Positions 8,790-18,684 are shown, counted from the stretch's first letter. The stretch is DNA of 64,000 nt from Verrucomicrobia bacterium SCGC AAA164-E04 (GCA_000383715.1 KB911950.1:1-64000); one strand, 5' to 3'. Notes: generated by a model from the letters alone, not told the origin. Made by a program: numbers and translations.

Positions 8790-10600
8790 AATTGACTTCA
8801 ACTTTTATGATCACGGGCCTTAAACAGGTTTTGTGGCGCAATCGCCATTTGATAGTCATGGCTCCTGATTCGGATGCCGTGCATGTGGTCGTATTTGAGG
8901 AAACTTTTCGAGGGCCTCTGCGGCGTGAATCATATCGTTTCAATCTGGATGGAGATCCAGACGATACGCAGTCCATAGGTGGCCCCTTGGAGTGGGAGCA
9001 TTTCGTGAGGTGTCATGTGGATGACTCCTGGATCATTATACTTCCGCATCAAGTCACGATTTCTCAATGGATGGATTTGGATTCTTCTCAACCGGATCAA
9101 TTAGAGAATCGGTTGGAAGAACAGACGCGGCAGCTAGTTGGTTTGGGGGAAAGCAAGATCGTTGTTGATTACGTTGAGGCCCCTTCGCCCGATCCGGATC
9201 GCTCAGCGTATTGGATCACTTATTGTCAGGAATCCGAAGTTCACAAAATCATTCAGGAATTCGGTCTCAAGAATGTCGCGATATGTGACGTGGTTGCGGA
9301 TGCTGATGCTCTTGCTGCAGGATTGCAGTCAAGCCCAGAAATCAGCGGGGAATGGTTGATGCTTGATGTTCGCGATGGGGGAACTTCGACCATTGTCTTC
9401 GAGGGCGCCCATCCCCGATATTGTTCCTTTTTTCCCGTTGGCAATGAAATGGCAAAAGAGCAGGGGATTCGTTCCGCCGGGCCAATCCGTGTGGGGATAC
9501 GTAATGAAGTCAAGGGTTTGGAATGGCTGCGTATCAGGAAAGGTATCCCTGAGATTGCTTCTGAATGGACTCGTGATATCAATCGAGCATGGCAGGAATA
9601 CCGGGCATCCATCTTGAAGGATCATCAATCAAGCGCTTTAACTTGCCCCGTGATCCTTCTGGCGGACAGTCCTGTTTTTCCTGCATGGGAAACGGCGGTC
9701 AGGGAGAAATTGCAGGTCTCTCTTCTCAAGACAGAATCCATATGGCCTGAACCTGTTGCAAATCTTCAGCCGGATGAATGGCGTCATTGGGGTGCTGTTT
9801 TGGCCACGCATCGCAAGAAAGTTGAAGTGCCCTCCTTGCTTCCTGAATCGGTAAAGGCGGCATGGAACGAAAAACAAATAGGAATCATTTGGAGGTCTCT
9901 GGCGCTTTTGAGCTGTGTGTTCGCTATGGTGGTGATGCTGGTGGCAGTTTTCCAGAAAGGAATGCTCTGGAAAATGAAAACCGAGTTGACCGAAGAAGTG
10001 AAGGACGTTGAACTTCGATTTGATCAAAGTCTTGTGGTTCTGCAGAGGCTCAAGCAGGAATATCGCATGCTTCAACCGTTGATTCAGGTAGAGCAGGATA
10101 CGTATACAGCCATAGAAATACTGGGTTCAATGCAGCATATCCGAACTAATCAAAATGCTTGGATGGTGCTTCTGGCTGACCAGCATTCCTACTACGCGAA
10201 CGATGTTCTTTCCTCAACGAATACCACCACGTCGTCGGACCTTGAGCTCAGTAATAGAACCAATCGTGTCAACATGCATCGTGGATTCATTCTCGAACTT
10301 GTATTGAAGTCAGAGGGGGAAGCCATGCGTCAAGAATTGGCAGATGTTGTTACTTTTTTGGGTGATCAAGATTTCCTGTTCAATGCAGATATACTTCCTG
10401 CAGATACCAGGCGTCCCTTGGTGGATTCCAAACTGCTCATTCAAGACAGGCACTTTGCAGTCAGCATGGAAATGGATACCACTGATGTCATCGCAATTTC
10501 AGACACACTTGATTCAACTGCCGAAAAAGCCGCTGAGTACAGGCCGGTTTGGCGGAGTCTGCAGCCCAACATTTCCCAATCAACGTCCAGCAATGAGTGA
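8786..10600 (+). CDS. PilM/GspL-like protein fused to a PilN-like membrane domain
   Basis: A 604-residue inner-membrane assembly protein. Residues 1-365 look like the actin-fold PilM/GspL cytoplasmic domain (WLMLDVRDGGTSTIVFEG, FFPVGNEMA). One membrane helix follows at about 371-391 (ALLSCVFAMVVMLVAVF), then a coiled coil (TEEVKDVELRFDQSLVVLQR) and a periplasmic alpha/beta part as in PilN. The GTG start at 8786 overlaps the secretin stop; ATG at 8807 is an alternative. This layout matches GspL and a PilM-PilN fusion. Sequence identity to named members could not be judged. Confidence 0.75.
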   Translation: MKLTSTFMITGLKQVLWRNRHLIVMAPDSDAVHVVVFEETFRGPLRRESYRFNLDGDPDDTQSIGGPLEWEHFVRCHVDDSWIIILPHQVTISQWMDLDSSQPDQLENRLEEQTRQLVGLGESKIVVDYVEAPSPDPDRSAYWITYCQESEVHKIIQEFGLKNVAICDVVADADALAAGLQSSPEISGEWLMLDVRDGGTSTIVFEGAHPRYCSFFPVGNEMAKEQGIRSAGPIRVGIRNEVKGLEWLRIRKGIPEIASEWTRDINRAWQEYRASILKDHQSSALTCPVILLADSPVFPAWETAVREKLQVSLLKTESIWPEPVANLQPDEWRHWGAVLATHRKKVEVPSLLPESVKAAWNEKQIGIIWRSLALLSCVFAMVVMLVAVFQKGMLWKMKTELTEEVKDVELRFDQSLVVLQRLKQEYRMLQPLIQVEQDTYTAIEILGSMQHIRTNQNAWMVLLADQHSYYANDVLSSTNTTTSSDLELSNRTNRVNMHRGFILELVLKSEGEAMRQELADVVTFLGDQDFLFNADILPADTRRPLVDSKLLIQDRHFAVSMEMDTTDVIAISDTLDSTAEKAAEYRPVWRSLQPNISQSTSSNE

Positions 10601-11465
10601 GGGCCTTAGTATGATCTCTTTTTTCCAAAAAATGGCAGCAGATTCAAAATCCATGATCATGTTGGCCCTGGGAACATGCCTTTTTTATCTTTTGGTTTTG
10701 ATCCCGCTGGACAAGAAAGTTCAAGCTCTCAATACGCCATTGCAACTTTCTTGGGCAAGGCTTGGAGATTCTATCAACACGAACAAGCTTGGAGGTGCCT
10801 TGGATATTCATGCGATGAACGAGCTGACCTCTTCGATGGAATCCACTTTTGCGAGTTTCACCGACGCTGAAGCTGACCTTATTAGCCGAGTGCTGCTGCC
10901 CGAAGAGACTCAAGCTAAAATGGAACAGTCTTTTCAGCTGGTTGAATATGAAAACGCCTTGGTGGCGCTTGAGGTTTTTCTGAAGAAGAGTGCTGCTGAA
11001 AAAACAATTTCTGTAGGAGATGAAGTGTTTCAAGGATTGCCGCGACATGATGTTGCACTGGAGGAGCCGCGTCTGTTGTGGGCTGGGCTTGCTTTTGCAA
11101 ACTATCTGCTCTCATTGGCAATCGAATGCCAACTTGATTCCATTCTCCGATTTGAATCGTTACCGCCCCAGTTAACGGAAGATGCCTCAATTTCAAAACG
11201 ACATCGTTTGCATCGCTCGCGATTCAACATGTCCGTTCAATGTGACATGGCTGTTGCTCAACAATTTTTGGCGGCCTTGCCGCTGCGAGGCGATGAAGCA
11301 GAAAGCTTGGGATTGCCTATGGTGCATCCTGAAAAACCGGCCTTGTACATCGAACGGCTGCTTCTTAAAAAAACTACCAAAGGATCGGCTAATCAAGTGG
11401 CATTGGAGCTTGTTGTCAACGGGTTTACCTATCATAAAACCAAGGAGAGATCAGGAATTGAATGA
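10593..11465 (+). CDS. PilO/GspM-like inner-membrane protein
   Basis: A 290-residue protein with one N-terminal membrane helix (MIMLALGTCLFYLLVLIPL, residues 21-39), a short coiled-coil region and a periplasmic domain. The size, topology and position after the PilM/PilN-like gene suit PilO or GspM. The ATG at 10593 overlaps the upstream stop by 8 nt; ATG at 10611 is also possible. The open frame extends further upstream, but that part lies inside the previous gene. The call rests mainly on context and topology. Confidence 0.6.
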   Translation: MSEGLSMISFFQKMAADSKSMIMLALGTCLFYLLVLIPLDKKVQALNTPLQLSWARLGDSINTNKLGGALDIHAMNELTSSMESTFASFTDAEADLISRVLLPEETQAKMEQSFQLVEYENALVALEVFLKKSAAEKTISVGDEVFQGLPRHDVALEEPRLLWAGLAFANYLLSLAIECQLDSILRFESLPPQLTEDASISKRHRLHRSRFNMSVQCDMAVAQQFLAALPLRGDEAESLGLPMVHPEKPALYIERLLLKKTTKGSANQVALELVVNGFTYHKTKERSGIE

Positions 11466-11997
11466 AAAACCAGTAAATCAAACAACACTCTGGCCTATGT
11501 ATCAATGGGTGTCTGTTGGTGTGATGATTGTCACGTTGTTGATGACTTTCCTGGCCGCGATGCGCCTGGGGGGTGATTTGCCTGACTTACCACAAATACG
11601 ATCGTCAAGCCAAGTGGCATCAAAACACCCCTTCCAAACATTGGTGAACCGACCAGGTCTTCCCATGATAAAGGGTTGGCCTGCGATGAAAAATGAAGCC
11701 AATCCGTTCTTTACCGATTTTTTCAAGCCCGCTCCAAAACCGGCGCCACCGCCCAAGCCCACCATGAAGCAAGTGGAACTGCTCTATCAGGGCTGGTTCG
11801 AAAGTTCAGGCAAAGAACTGGAGGCGTTCGTGATTATTGATAATAAAAAAATCAGTGCTGGGATTAGCGGGGATTTAAGCCCCGAGTTTACTTTGCTTGA
11901 AATCAATTCAGAATTCATCCTCTTGAAAAGTAAAGATGATAAGGTACACCGTATACCGTTCAACAAGCTAACTCCACTGGAAATACCTATTCAGTAA
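11458..11997 (+). CDS. PilP/GspC-like periplasmic protein
   Basis: A 179-residue protein with a membrane helix (VSVGVMIVTLLMTFLAA), a proline/lysine-rich linker (PAPKPAPPPKP) and a small beta domain (VELLYQGWFESSGKELEAF and FILLKSKDDKVHRIPF) that resembles the homology region of GspC/PilP, which docks on the secretin. TTG at 11458 has an AAGGAG motif about 9 nt upstream; ATG at 11497 is the alternative (166 residues). It overlaps the previous gene by 8 nt, and its TAA shares a base with the next ATG. Confidence 0.6.
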   Translation: MNEKPVNQTTLWPMYQWVSVGVMIVTLLMTFLAAMRLGGDLPDLPQIRSSSQVASKHPFQTLVNRPGLPMIKGWPAMKNEANPFFTDFFKPAPKPAPPPKPTMKQVELLYQGWFESSGKELEAFVIIDNKKISAGISGDLSPEFTLLEINSEFILLKSKDDKVHRIPFNKLTPLEIPIQ

Positions 11998-13736
11998 TGG
12001 ACAATGCAACCACTCAAAATCGACACGTTGATGTCGCAGATTTATTGCTGGCCAAGGGCATCTTGACTGAGTCTTCGCTTGAGCAGGTTAAACAGCGTCA
12101 AAAACGTTTGAAGGTCAGCTGTGCTAAAGCGATTCTCGATCTGAAGCTTGCTTCGGAAGAAGAAACGCTTAAGGCCCTTGCTGAATCGGAACACCTCGAA
12201 TTCCTCGACCTGGAGCATTACGAGCCTACGTCTGAATTACTTCACACTCTGCCGGTCAAACTGGTTTTTCACTATCAAGTACTTCCCATCAAGGTCGAAG
12301 ATGATTGTTTGACCTTGGCCTTTGCTGAAGTGCCTTCACCCATTGAACTGGGAAATCTTCGGTTAATTCTAGGAAAACGCATCCAAGTGGCATTGGCTGC
12401 CCCAAGTCGCATACAATCCGTCATCAAGCGTAGTTTCGGTATTGGGGCCGATACCGTTGAGCAATTGAAATCTGAAAGCCAATTACCTGATGATGGGCAG
12501 GAGATTGTTTATGATGTCGGGCGGGCTCCCGATGCGCAGCTTAAAGATGGAACCATTTCGCGTTTAGTAGATCAGATTTTGGCTGAAGCATTGAAACTGC
12601 GAGCTACGGATGTTCACATCGAACCTTATCATGATTCAATTCGACTGAGATATCGAATTGATGGGGTTCTGAAGAGAGTGCCCGTCCCTGAGCAGTTGAG
12701 GCGGCTTTATGGTGCTATCGTTTCAAGGCTGAAAATTATGGCCGACTTGAATATTGCTGAAAAGCGGTTGCCTCATGACGGCCGCATCACAATGCAGACC
12801 AATGGGGAACAGTTTGACCTTCGAGTCTCCGTGATTCCCACCAAACATGGTGAAACCATATGTTTGAGGATTTTGGGAAGGGAGAGTCTGTTTTTGGATT
12901 TAACCGAGCTGGGCATGAGTGATGAACAGGAAAAGCTTTTTTCTGAAATGGTCAACCTGCCTCAGGGTCTGGTTCTGGTCACCGGGCCAACCGGAAGCGG
13001 CAAAACAACAAGTCTTTATGCCGCACTTTCACGCGCCAATGAAGATGGTCGAAAAATCATTACCATAGAAGACCCCGTCGAATATCAAATAGAAGGTGTA
13101 TCACAAATACAGACTCGGGAACCGATTGGGCTTACTTTTGCCAGCGGTCTTCGTTCGATCCTGCGCCATGATCCGGATGTCGTTCTTGTCGGTGAGATTC
13201 GCGATCACACCACGGCGGAGATCGCGGTGAGAGCCGCTCAAACAGGGCATCTGGTTTTGTCCACACTCCATACGAACGATAGCGTTGGTGCTGTTACCCG
13301 TTTGCTGGGAATGGGGATGGACTCGCATTTGATCGGTTCATCCCTTGTGGCCTCCGTGGCTCAACGTCTAGCGCGGCGGATTTGCCAGCATTGCCGGTCC
13401 GAGAATGAAATATTGGATGCAGATCTGCGGCAAGAAATGGCTCAAGCGCTTTCCTTGTCGCCCCGCGAAATCAAGGCTTGGAAGGGAGAAGGTTGCGAGA
13501 AATGCAGTGGCCATGGATACCGAGGCCGTATTGCCATTTACGAATTCTTCCTGATGAACGATGAATTGGCCGAATCCATAGCCATGGGAATGTCCCTAAC
13601 TCAATTGAAAGAAAAAGCCCGCCGGTTTGGTTGGCGTTCATTGAGGGAAAGTGCCTTTCAAAAGATTCAAGATGGTGTCATTGGTTTAGATGAGCTCAAA
13701 AGAGTAACTTGGCGCATTCAAGGTGAGATGGGTTAA
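11997..13736 (+). CDS. GspE/PilB-type assembly ATPase
   Basis: A 579-residue hexameric ATPase that powers pilus or pseudopilus assembly. An N-terminal MshEN-like domain (about 10-140) precedes the N2E and RecA-like domains. The Walker A is GPTGSGKTTS (from residue 330), the Walker B region is DPDVVLVGEIRD, the His box is TGHLVLSTLHTNDS, and a four-cysteine zinc site is formed by C463, C466, C500 and C503. These features separate it from retraction ATPases such as PilT, which lack the zinc site. Its ATG overlaps the preceding stop by one base. No GspF/PilC gene follows. Confidence 0.93.
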   Translation: MDNATTQNRHVDVADLLLAKGILTESSLEQVKQRQKRLKVSCAKAILDLKLASEEETLKALAESEHLEFLDLEHYEPTSELLHTLPVKLVFHYQVLPIKVEDDCLTLAFAEVPSPIELGNLRLILGKRIQVALAAPSRIQSVIKRSFGIGADTVEQLKSESQLPDDGQEIVYDVGRAPDAQLKDGTISRLVDQILAEALKLRATDVHIEPYHDSIRLRYRIDGVLKRVPVPEQLRRLYGAIVSRLKIMADLNIAEKRLPHDGRITMQTNGEQFDLRVSVIPTKHGETICLRILGRESLFLDLTELGMSDEQEKLFSEMVNLPQGLVLVTGPTGSGKTTSLYAALSRANEDGRKIITIEDPVEYQIEGVSQIQTREPIGLTFASGLRSILRHDPDVVLVGEIRDHTTAEIAVRAAQTGHLVLSTLHTNDSVGAVTRLLGMGMDSHLIGSSLVASVAQRLARRICQHCRSENEILDADLRQEMAQALSLSPREIKAWKGEGCEKCSGHGYRGRIAIYEFFLMNDELAESIAMGMSLTQLKEKARRFGWRSLRESAFQKIQDGVIGLDELKRVTWRIQGEMG

Positions 13737-13796
13737 AGTGTAGACTTAGGCAAGTTCCTGCTTGTCAATCTTGGGGTGGCTTTGAGAAGCTGGGAC

Positions 13797-15371
13797 ATGG
13801 TAGTTAATCAGGAACCTAACTCTTTGGATTGCGAATTTTATCTGCAGGCTGAAAATTTCTTTTCCGCCAACAGAGGTTGTGCCCTGACTTACGATGACCT
13901 GACCTTAGCGACCCTTTACTCGGAAGTCCTCCCTCGCGACACTCAGCTTGAGACGTCTTTATCAGAAGGGCTGAACCTTCATCTTCCCATGATTTCCGCA
14001 GATATGGATACTGTCACGGAATCCAGAATGGCGATTGCGATGGCACAAAATGGTGGCATGGGCTTGATCCATTACAACATGAGCGAGAAAGATCAGCTCA
14101 GAGAGGTCTCCCGAGTCAAAAACCATGTTCACGGATTGATTCAGGACCCCATCACCGTTCATCCTGAAAAAAGTATCGCCTACGTCTTGGGTTTAATTGA
14201 CCGGAAAGGTTTTACATTCAGCACGTTTCCGGTTGTTGATGAACATGGAAAGTTGGTGGGATTGTTGCCAGGTAGTGTGGTTCGATTGCGCTATTCTGAT
14301 CGACTGGTCAAAGAGGCTCTGACTCCCAGAGATCAGGTTTTTACCCTGACCGAAAAAGAATTAGGAAACGATCCCATCGCGCGAGCAGACCAATTTTTTG
14401 CGGATCATCCCAGGATTGACAAACTGATGGTGGTTGATGATGCGGATCATCTCAGAGGCCTTTTCACTCTCTCTGATGTGGATCGAATTGCTCAGGAAGT
14501 CCAGGCCCAGTTTAAGCCTGCGCGGGATGAACAGTTCCGATTGATTTGCGGAGCAGCTGTTTCAGCCACTCGCAATGCATTTGGTGAGCTGGACAGCGAT
14601 CGTGTCCTTGGTCATGTGACCGCACTGGTAGAAAGGGGTGTTGATGCTGTAGCTGTTTCCACAGCCCACGGTCATACGAAAGGGGTAGGGGAAGCTGTCA
14701 AACTCATAAGAAAAGAGTTTCCTCATCTTCCAATTATTGCAGGCAACGTGACCAGTGGTGCGGGAGTCGAATTTCTTGCAGACTGCGGTGCCAATTGCAT
14801 CAAAGTAGGTCAGGGGCCCGGAAGTATCTGCACCACGCGTATTGTCGCTGGGGTTGGTATTCCTCAAATGTCTGCTCTCTATCTGGCCCTGCAGGCAGCC
14901 AGGAAGAAAGGGGTTTCTATTTTGGCGGATGGCGGGATTACAAAATCTGGAGATATCGTGAAGGCCCTGACTCTAGCGGATGCTGTTATCTGCGGAGGAC
15001 TGCTTGCTGGCTGTGCCGAAGCTCCGGGCGAAATACTTGAAATCAGCGGGAAACTCTACAAGCAATACCGCGGGATGGGCAGTTTGGCTGCCATGAAATC
15101 AGGTTCTGCTGCACGCTACGGACACAGCTCCAAGGACACCACACGGAAGGTCTCAGCCGAAGGGGTCGAGGCATTAAAAGAGGTCTCAGGGCCGGTGGAT
15201 AACGTGCTCGGACAATTGATTGGTGGTATTCAATCAGGCATGGGTTATCTCGGAGCGCGAAGTTTGCCCGAGTTGCGCAAAAGGGCCAGATACATACGTG
15301 TAAGTCCAGCCGGGCAGCGTGAGTCAGCGACACATGACATCGTAGAGCTTAAAACTGGGGCAGGGCAATAG
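13797..15371 (+). CDS. guaB: Inosine-5'-monophosphate dehydrogenase
   Basis: Makes XMP from IMP, the committed step of GMP synthesis. About 524 residues from the ATG at 13797 (MVVNQEPN); a GTG 21 nt upstream is in frame. The catalytic loop is [12 protein letters not shown] with nucleophile C345. A CBS pair sits at about 110-230 ([29 protein letters not shown]), followed by DADGG-type [17 protein letters not shown] and [10 protein letters not shown]. Tandem after the ATPase gene with a 60-nt gap; the function is unrelated to it. Confidence 0.95.
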   Translation: MVVNQEPNSLDCEFYLQAENFFSANRGCALTYDDLTLATLYSEVLPRDTQLETSLSEGLNLHLPMISADMDTVTESRMAIAMAQNGGMGLIHYNMSEKDQLREVSRVKNHVHGLIQDPITVHPEKSIAYVLGLIDRKGFTFSTFPVVDEHGKLVGLLPGSVVRLRYSDRLVKEALTPRDQVFTLTEKELGNDPIARADQFFADHPRIDKLMVVDDADHLRGLFTLSDVDRIAQEVQAQFKPARDEQFRLICGAAVSATRNAFGELDSDRVLGHVTALVERGVDAVAVSTAHGHTKGVGEAVKLIRKEFPHLPIIAGNVTSGAGVEFLADCGANCIKVGQGPGSICTTRIVAGVGIPQMSALYLALQAARKKGVSILADGGITKSGDIVKALTLADAVICGGLLAGCAEAPGEILEISGKLYKQYRGMGSLAAMKSGSAARYGHSSKDTTRKVSAEGVEALKEVSGPVDNVLGQLIGGIQSGMGYLGARSLPELRKRARYIRVSPAGQRESATHDIVELKTGAGQ

Positions 15372-15386
15372 TTGTCATTGAACGTC

Positions 15387-15423
15387 AATCGGCAACTAAA
15401 TGCATTCGCATTCACTGCCGATT
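15387..15423. terminator. Possible bidirectional terminator between convergent genes
   Basis: AATCGGCA (15387-15394) pairs with TGCCGATT (15416-15423); the enclosed loop has its own AATGC/GCATT stem. It lies between the convergent guaB and oxidoreductase genes. The T-run on the plus strand is short. Confidence 0.4.
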
Positions 15424-15462
15424 TCTATGTGCTTACTCCATTCCAAACGCAATGCCCGAGGA

Positions 15463-16755
15463 TCAAATCACAGGTTTCCAGCCTGCCTCATAATCGCGTT
15501 CCCATAGTTTATCGGCTTCGGGGCTGTTCATGATTTGTTTGGTTTCTGGTGAAAAGTGGATAGTCTGACCGGTGCGATAAGCGATATTGCCCAGATGGCA
15601 CATCAGTGTGCTTTTTTGACCGATTTCAATCTCCGCATTAGGTCGTTTACCTGAGCGGATGCATTCAAAGAAATTGTCTATATGTCCTTTGTCTCCGCCC
15701 TCACCTGTGTGTTTTTCTAGGGATGCGCCATCCAGATCGAACACTTCATATCCAGAACCGTTAATGGCCAGAGAGCCCTTGCTACCGTAAAAGCGGACGA
15801 AGTCATGTTTTTCCTCTCGTCTTGGGTGGCAGCTGCTACCGTCCCATGCAATCCCCTTACCACCAAAGTCATATGTTGCAATAGCCGTATCGGGAGTCTC
15901 CTGATCGTCCATGTAGTGATATCGACCTCCATTATAGGTGATCTTTTCAGCGTAATCCACATTCAGTCCCCACCTTGCCAAATCAAGAGCGTGGATGCCG
16001 TTGTTCCCGAGCTCTCCATTGCCCCAGTGCCAGTGCCAGTGCCAATTATAATGAACAAGGTTGTCTTTGTATTCCTTTCTCGGAGCCGGTCCTTGCCATA
16101 AGTCATAATTCAAATGTGGCGGAACAGGTGCTTTGTTGCCCCTCCCTATCGAACCACGCGCGTTGTCATACCAGCAACGAGCAAAAGTGGTTTCCCCTAT
16201 GACTCCCGAGTGCAGCCTTGCCATGGCTTCTCTAATTGCCGGCCAAGTCCTGCGCTGATTGCCCATCTGGACGACACGTTGATGTTTCCGTGCTGCCTGA
16301 ACCATCCACAAAGCTTCCTGCGGGTTGTGGCTCCCTGGCTTTTCTACGTAAACGTTCTTTCCGGCAGAGCATGCAAGGATCGTGGCAGGGGCGTGCCAGT
16401 GGTTGCATGTGGCGATCATGATCGCGTCTACATCCTTGTCATCAAGCATCCTGCGGAAGTCGCGCACTCCTTTGGGTTTTGGTGCATTCTTTTTTTCTAC
16501 AACAGAAACTGCTCTGTTGACTCTTTCTTGATCCACATCGCAGACATAAGCGACTTCTACATTTGCAGATTCCAGCGCATTTCTGACGTGCGACATTCCT
16601 CGGCTGAGCCCCATGACTCCTACACGGATGCGGTTGCTGGATTTGTCCTGAGCCTTCATTTTGCCCACAATGAAGGGGCTCGTTGAGGCTAGCGTGGCGG
16701 TCGTTAATGCTGACTTTTGGATAAATTGACGACGAGAAAGATCACTTTTCATCAT
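15463..16755 (-). CDS. Tat-exported Gfo/Idh/MocA family oxidoreductase
   Basis: A 430-residue NAD(P)-dependent sugar or cyclitol oxidoreductase. It begins MMKSDLSRRQFIQKSA, a Tat signal (SRRQF), followed by a hydrophobic stretch and an AQDKS cleavage region. The Rossmann start is IRVGVMGLSRGMSHV, the family EKPGSHN motif follows, and the C-terminal domain carries WHWHWGNGELGNNGIHALD. PVC genomes hold many such periplasmic enzymes; the substrate is unknown. The start at 16755 gives a normal Tat signal; an in-frame ATG at 16800 adds 15 residues ahead of it. Confidence 0.9.
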   Translation of the reverse strand: MMKSDLSRRQFIQKSALTTATLASTSPFIVGKMKAQDKSSNRIRVGVMGLSRGMSHVRNALESANVEVAYVCDVDQERVNRAVSVVEKKNAPKPKGVRDFRRMLDDKDVDAIMIATCNHWHAPATILACSAGKNVYVEKPGSHNPQEALWMVQAARKHQRVVQMGNQRRTWPAIREAMARLHSGVIGETTFARCWYDNARGSIGRGNKAPVPPHLNYDLWQGPAPRKEYKDNLVHYNWHWHWHWGNGELGNNGIHALDLARWGLNVDYAEKITYNGGRYHYMDDQETPDTAIATYDFGGKGIAWDGSSCHPRREEKHDFVRFYGSKGSLAINGSGYEVFDLDGASLEKHTGEGGDKGHIDNFFECIRSGKRPNAEIEIGQKSTLMCHLGNIAYRTGQTIHFSPETKQIMNSPEADKLWERDYEAGWKPVI

Positions 16756-16920
16756 ATAATTGTGTTGATTCAGGTGGAGAGGAAAAACAATAGCTTCCAA
16801 GTGGTGCTTTTCAACGCTTAAATTCAGTGGCCGGATGGGATATTAAATTCCACATTAATGTGATGATACTGGGCGCTTGGGAATTGTTTTGAAAAGGAGT
16901 GTTTTTTTTATAAATTCCCG

Positions 16921-16949
16921 TTGACAGCTTGATCTCCGGTGCCTAATGT
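16921..16949 (+). promoter_or_regulatory. Sigma-70-type promoter of the tRNA-Thr/tuf transcript
   Basis: TTGACA (16921-16926), a 17-nt spacer, and TAATGT (16944-16949). The -35 is perfect and the -10 matches four of six bases. It is the only strong promoter-like element in the 270-nt gap and points toward tRNA-Thr and tuf about 120 nt away. Confidence 0.6.
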
Positions 16950-17070
16950 CCTCCACCTCTGATAGACTAGAGATAAACGCCATGAACCCCGGCTAAAAGA
17001 GATATGGGGCTTATGGTGTTTTGTCGTCTGGTAAGATTGGGCTTCTGAGCCTATTGGAGAATATGATTAG

Positions 17071-17146
17071 GCCCATGTAGCTCAGTTGGTAGAGCACATC
17101 CTTGGTAAGGATGAGGTCACCGGTTCAAGCCCGGTCATGGGCTCCA
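17071..17146 (+). tRNA. tRNA-Thr(GGT)
   Basis: A full cloverleaf: acceptor GCCCATG/CATGGGC, D arm GCTC/GAGC, anticodon loop TTGGTAA with GGT, T loop TTCAAGC, and an encoded CCA at 17144-17146. It lies 57 nt before tuf, as in related PVC genomes. Confidence 0.97.
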
Positions 17147-17203
17147 TTCATTTTTAACTGAAACACACTGGTAACTATTAATAACGATCGTTAAGGAAAT
17201 CGC

Positions 17204-18394
17204 ATGGCAAAAGAAGCGTTTCAAAGAACTAAACCGCACGTTAATGTCGGAACGATTGGACATGTCGATCATGGCAAATCCACTCTGACAGCAGCTATCG
17301 TGGCCGTTCAATCTCGTAGAGATTTAGCGACCCCCATCTCATACAGTGATATCACCAAGGGTGGTACCGTTCGTGACGATTCAAAGACCGTTACGATCGC
17401 TGTTTCTCACGTAGAATATGAAAGCACAGAGCGTCATTACGCTCATGTTGACTGTCCAGGGCACGCTGATTACGTCAAGAACATGATCACTGGTGCTGCT
17501 CAGATGGACGGAGCTATCTTGGTTGTCAGCGCTGCTGATGGTCCTATGCCCCAGACTCGTGAGCATATCCTGCTTGCTCGTCAGGTAGGTGTTCCGGCGA
17601 TTGTGGTTTTCTTGAACAAGTGTGATCTTGTGGATGACGAAGAATTGCTTGAGCTTGTTGAAATGGAAGTCCGCGATCTATTGTCCAAATACGAGTTTCC
17701 CGGAGATGACGCAGCTATTGTTCGTGGCAGTGCTACTGCCGCTTTGGATGCCAAGCCTGAAGGTGAGGAAGCCATCCAGAACCTACTGACTGCAATCGAT
17801 ACCAATGTGCCCCTGCCTGAGCGTGAAGTGGACAAACCATTTTTGATGTGTATCGAGGATGTGTTTAACATTGAGGGACGTGGAACCGTTGTTACTGGTC
17901 GTGTTGAGCGTGGGGAACTGCTCAAAATGACAGAAGTCGAAATTGTGGGTCTGCGTGAAACGCGCAAAACCACGGCGACAGACATTGAGATGTTCCGTAA
18001 GCTTCTTGACAGTGCCTCTGCTGGCGACAACGTGGGCGTGCTCCTGCGCGGCGTCAAAAAGACTGATGTGGAACGCGGTATGGTTCTTGCCAAGCCCGGA
18101 TCCATCAGGCCTATCAAAAAGTTTAAAGCCGAGCTTTATGTTCTTTCCAAAGATGAAGGTGGGCGACATACCCCATTCTTCACCAACTATCGTCCTCAAT
18201 TTTACTTCCGCACAAGTGATGTAACAGGGACTGTTGACTTACCAGAAGGTGTAGAAATGGTGATGCCTGGTGACAACGTATCCGTCGAAATTGAGTTGAT
18301 TGCTCCTGTTGCAATGGAGAAAACTCAGCGTTTCGCCATCCGTGAAGGTGGTCGAACGATTGGTGCAGGTCGTGTTGCTGAAGTGGTCGAATAG
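17204..18394 (+). CDS. tuf: Elongation factor Tu
   Basis: A 396-residue GTPase that brings aminoacyl-tRNA to the ribosome. G1 is GHVDHGKS, G3 is DCPGH, G4 is NKCD, followed by domains 2 and 3 in full ([45 protein letters not shown]). Switch I is unusual: where EF-Tu normally reads EEKARGITIN, this protein reads [10 protein letters not shown] (residues 57-66); the Mg-binding threonine is kept as T64. The single copy in this window sits upstream of secE, not behind fusA. A strong terminator follows. Confidence 0.97.
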   Translation: MAKEAFQRTKPHVNVGTIGHVDHGKSTLTAAIVAVQSRRDLATPISYSDITKGGTVRDDSKTVTIAVSHVEYESTERHYAHVDCPGHADYVKNMITGAAQMDGAILVVSAADGPMPQTREHILLARQVGVPAIVVFLNKCDLVDDEELLELVEMEVRDLLSKYEFPGDDAAIVRGSATAALDAKPEGEEAIQNLLTAIDTNVPLPEREVDKPFLMCIEDVFNIEGRGTVVTGRVERGELLKMTEVEIVGLRETRKTTATDIEMFRKLLDSASAGDNVGVLLRGVKKTDVERGMVLAKPGSIRPIKKFKAELYVLSKDEGGRHTPFFTNYRPQFYFRTSDVTGTVDLPEGVEMVMPGDNVSVEIELIAPVAMEKTQRFAIREGGRTIGAGRVAEVVE

Positions 18395-18405
18395 GGAATT
18401 TACAC

Positions 18406-18440
18406 GGATGATGGCAATAAAAATTGCCATCATCCTTTTT
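18406..18440 (+). terminator. Rho-independent terminator after tuf
   Basis: A perfect 13-bp stem, GGATGATGGCAAT (18406-18418) with its complement (18423-18435), a four-A loop, and TTTTT at 18436-18440. Twelve bases after the tuf stop. Confidence 0.93.
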
Positions 18441-18493
18441 AAAATTTTAAGGCGACACTCTTAATTTGGGGTGACGCCTGAAACTGTCAAAAT

Positions 18494-18569
18494 AGGGCGG
18501 TGGCTCAATTGGTAGAGTAGCGGTCTCCAAAACCGTCGGTTGGGGGTTCGAGTCCCTCCCGCCCTGCCA
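18494..18569 (+). tRNA. tRNA-Trp(CCA)
   Basis: Acceptor AGGGCGG/CCGCCCT, anticodon loop CTCCAAA with CCA, T loop TTCGAGT, discriminator G and an encoded CCA. It is located between tuf and secE as in Chlamydiae. Confidence 0.97.
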
Positions 18570-18594
18570 TTATTAAAGTTAGACAAATTAAACC

Positions 18595-18684
18595 GGAGGG
18601 GTGGCAGAGCGGTTGAATGCGGCGGTCTTGAAAACCGCTTTTCGAGAAATCGAAACGGGGGTTCGAATCCCTCCCCCTCCGCCA
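18595..18684 (+). tRNA. tRNA-Ser(TGA)
   Basis: A class II tRNA with the long variable arm (about TTTTCGAGAAATCGAAA). Acceptor GGAGGGG/CCCCTCC, anticodon loop CTTGAAA with TGA, discriminator G and an encoded CCA. It is 25 nt after tRNA-Trp and 17 nt before secE. Confidence 0.96.

Noticed and set aside
10344..10592. Upstream extension of the PilO/GspM-like gene
   Set aside because: It lies wholly inside the preceding gene; the ATG at 10593 gives a sensible N-terminal helix.
16114..16686. A 190-residue forward frame inside the Gfo/Idh gene
   Set aside because: The reverse-strand oxidoreductase has clear Tat, Rossmann and EKP motifs; the forward frame has none.
17581..18117. A 178-residue reverse-strand open frame opposite tuf
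   Set aside because: A shadow of the tuf coding frame; Ser/Thr-rich with no motifs, and the forward gene is certain.
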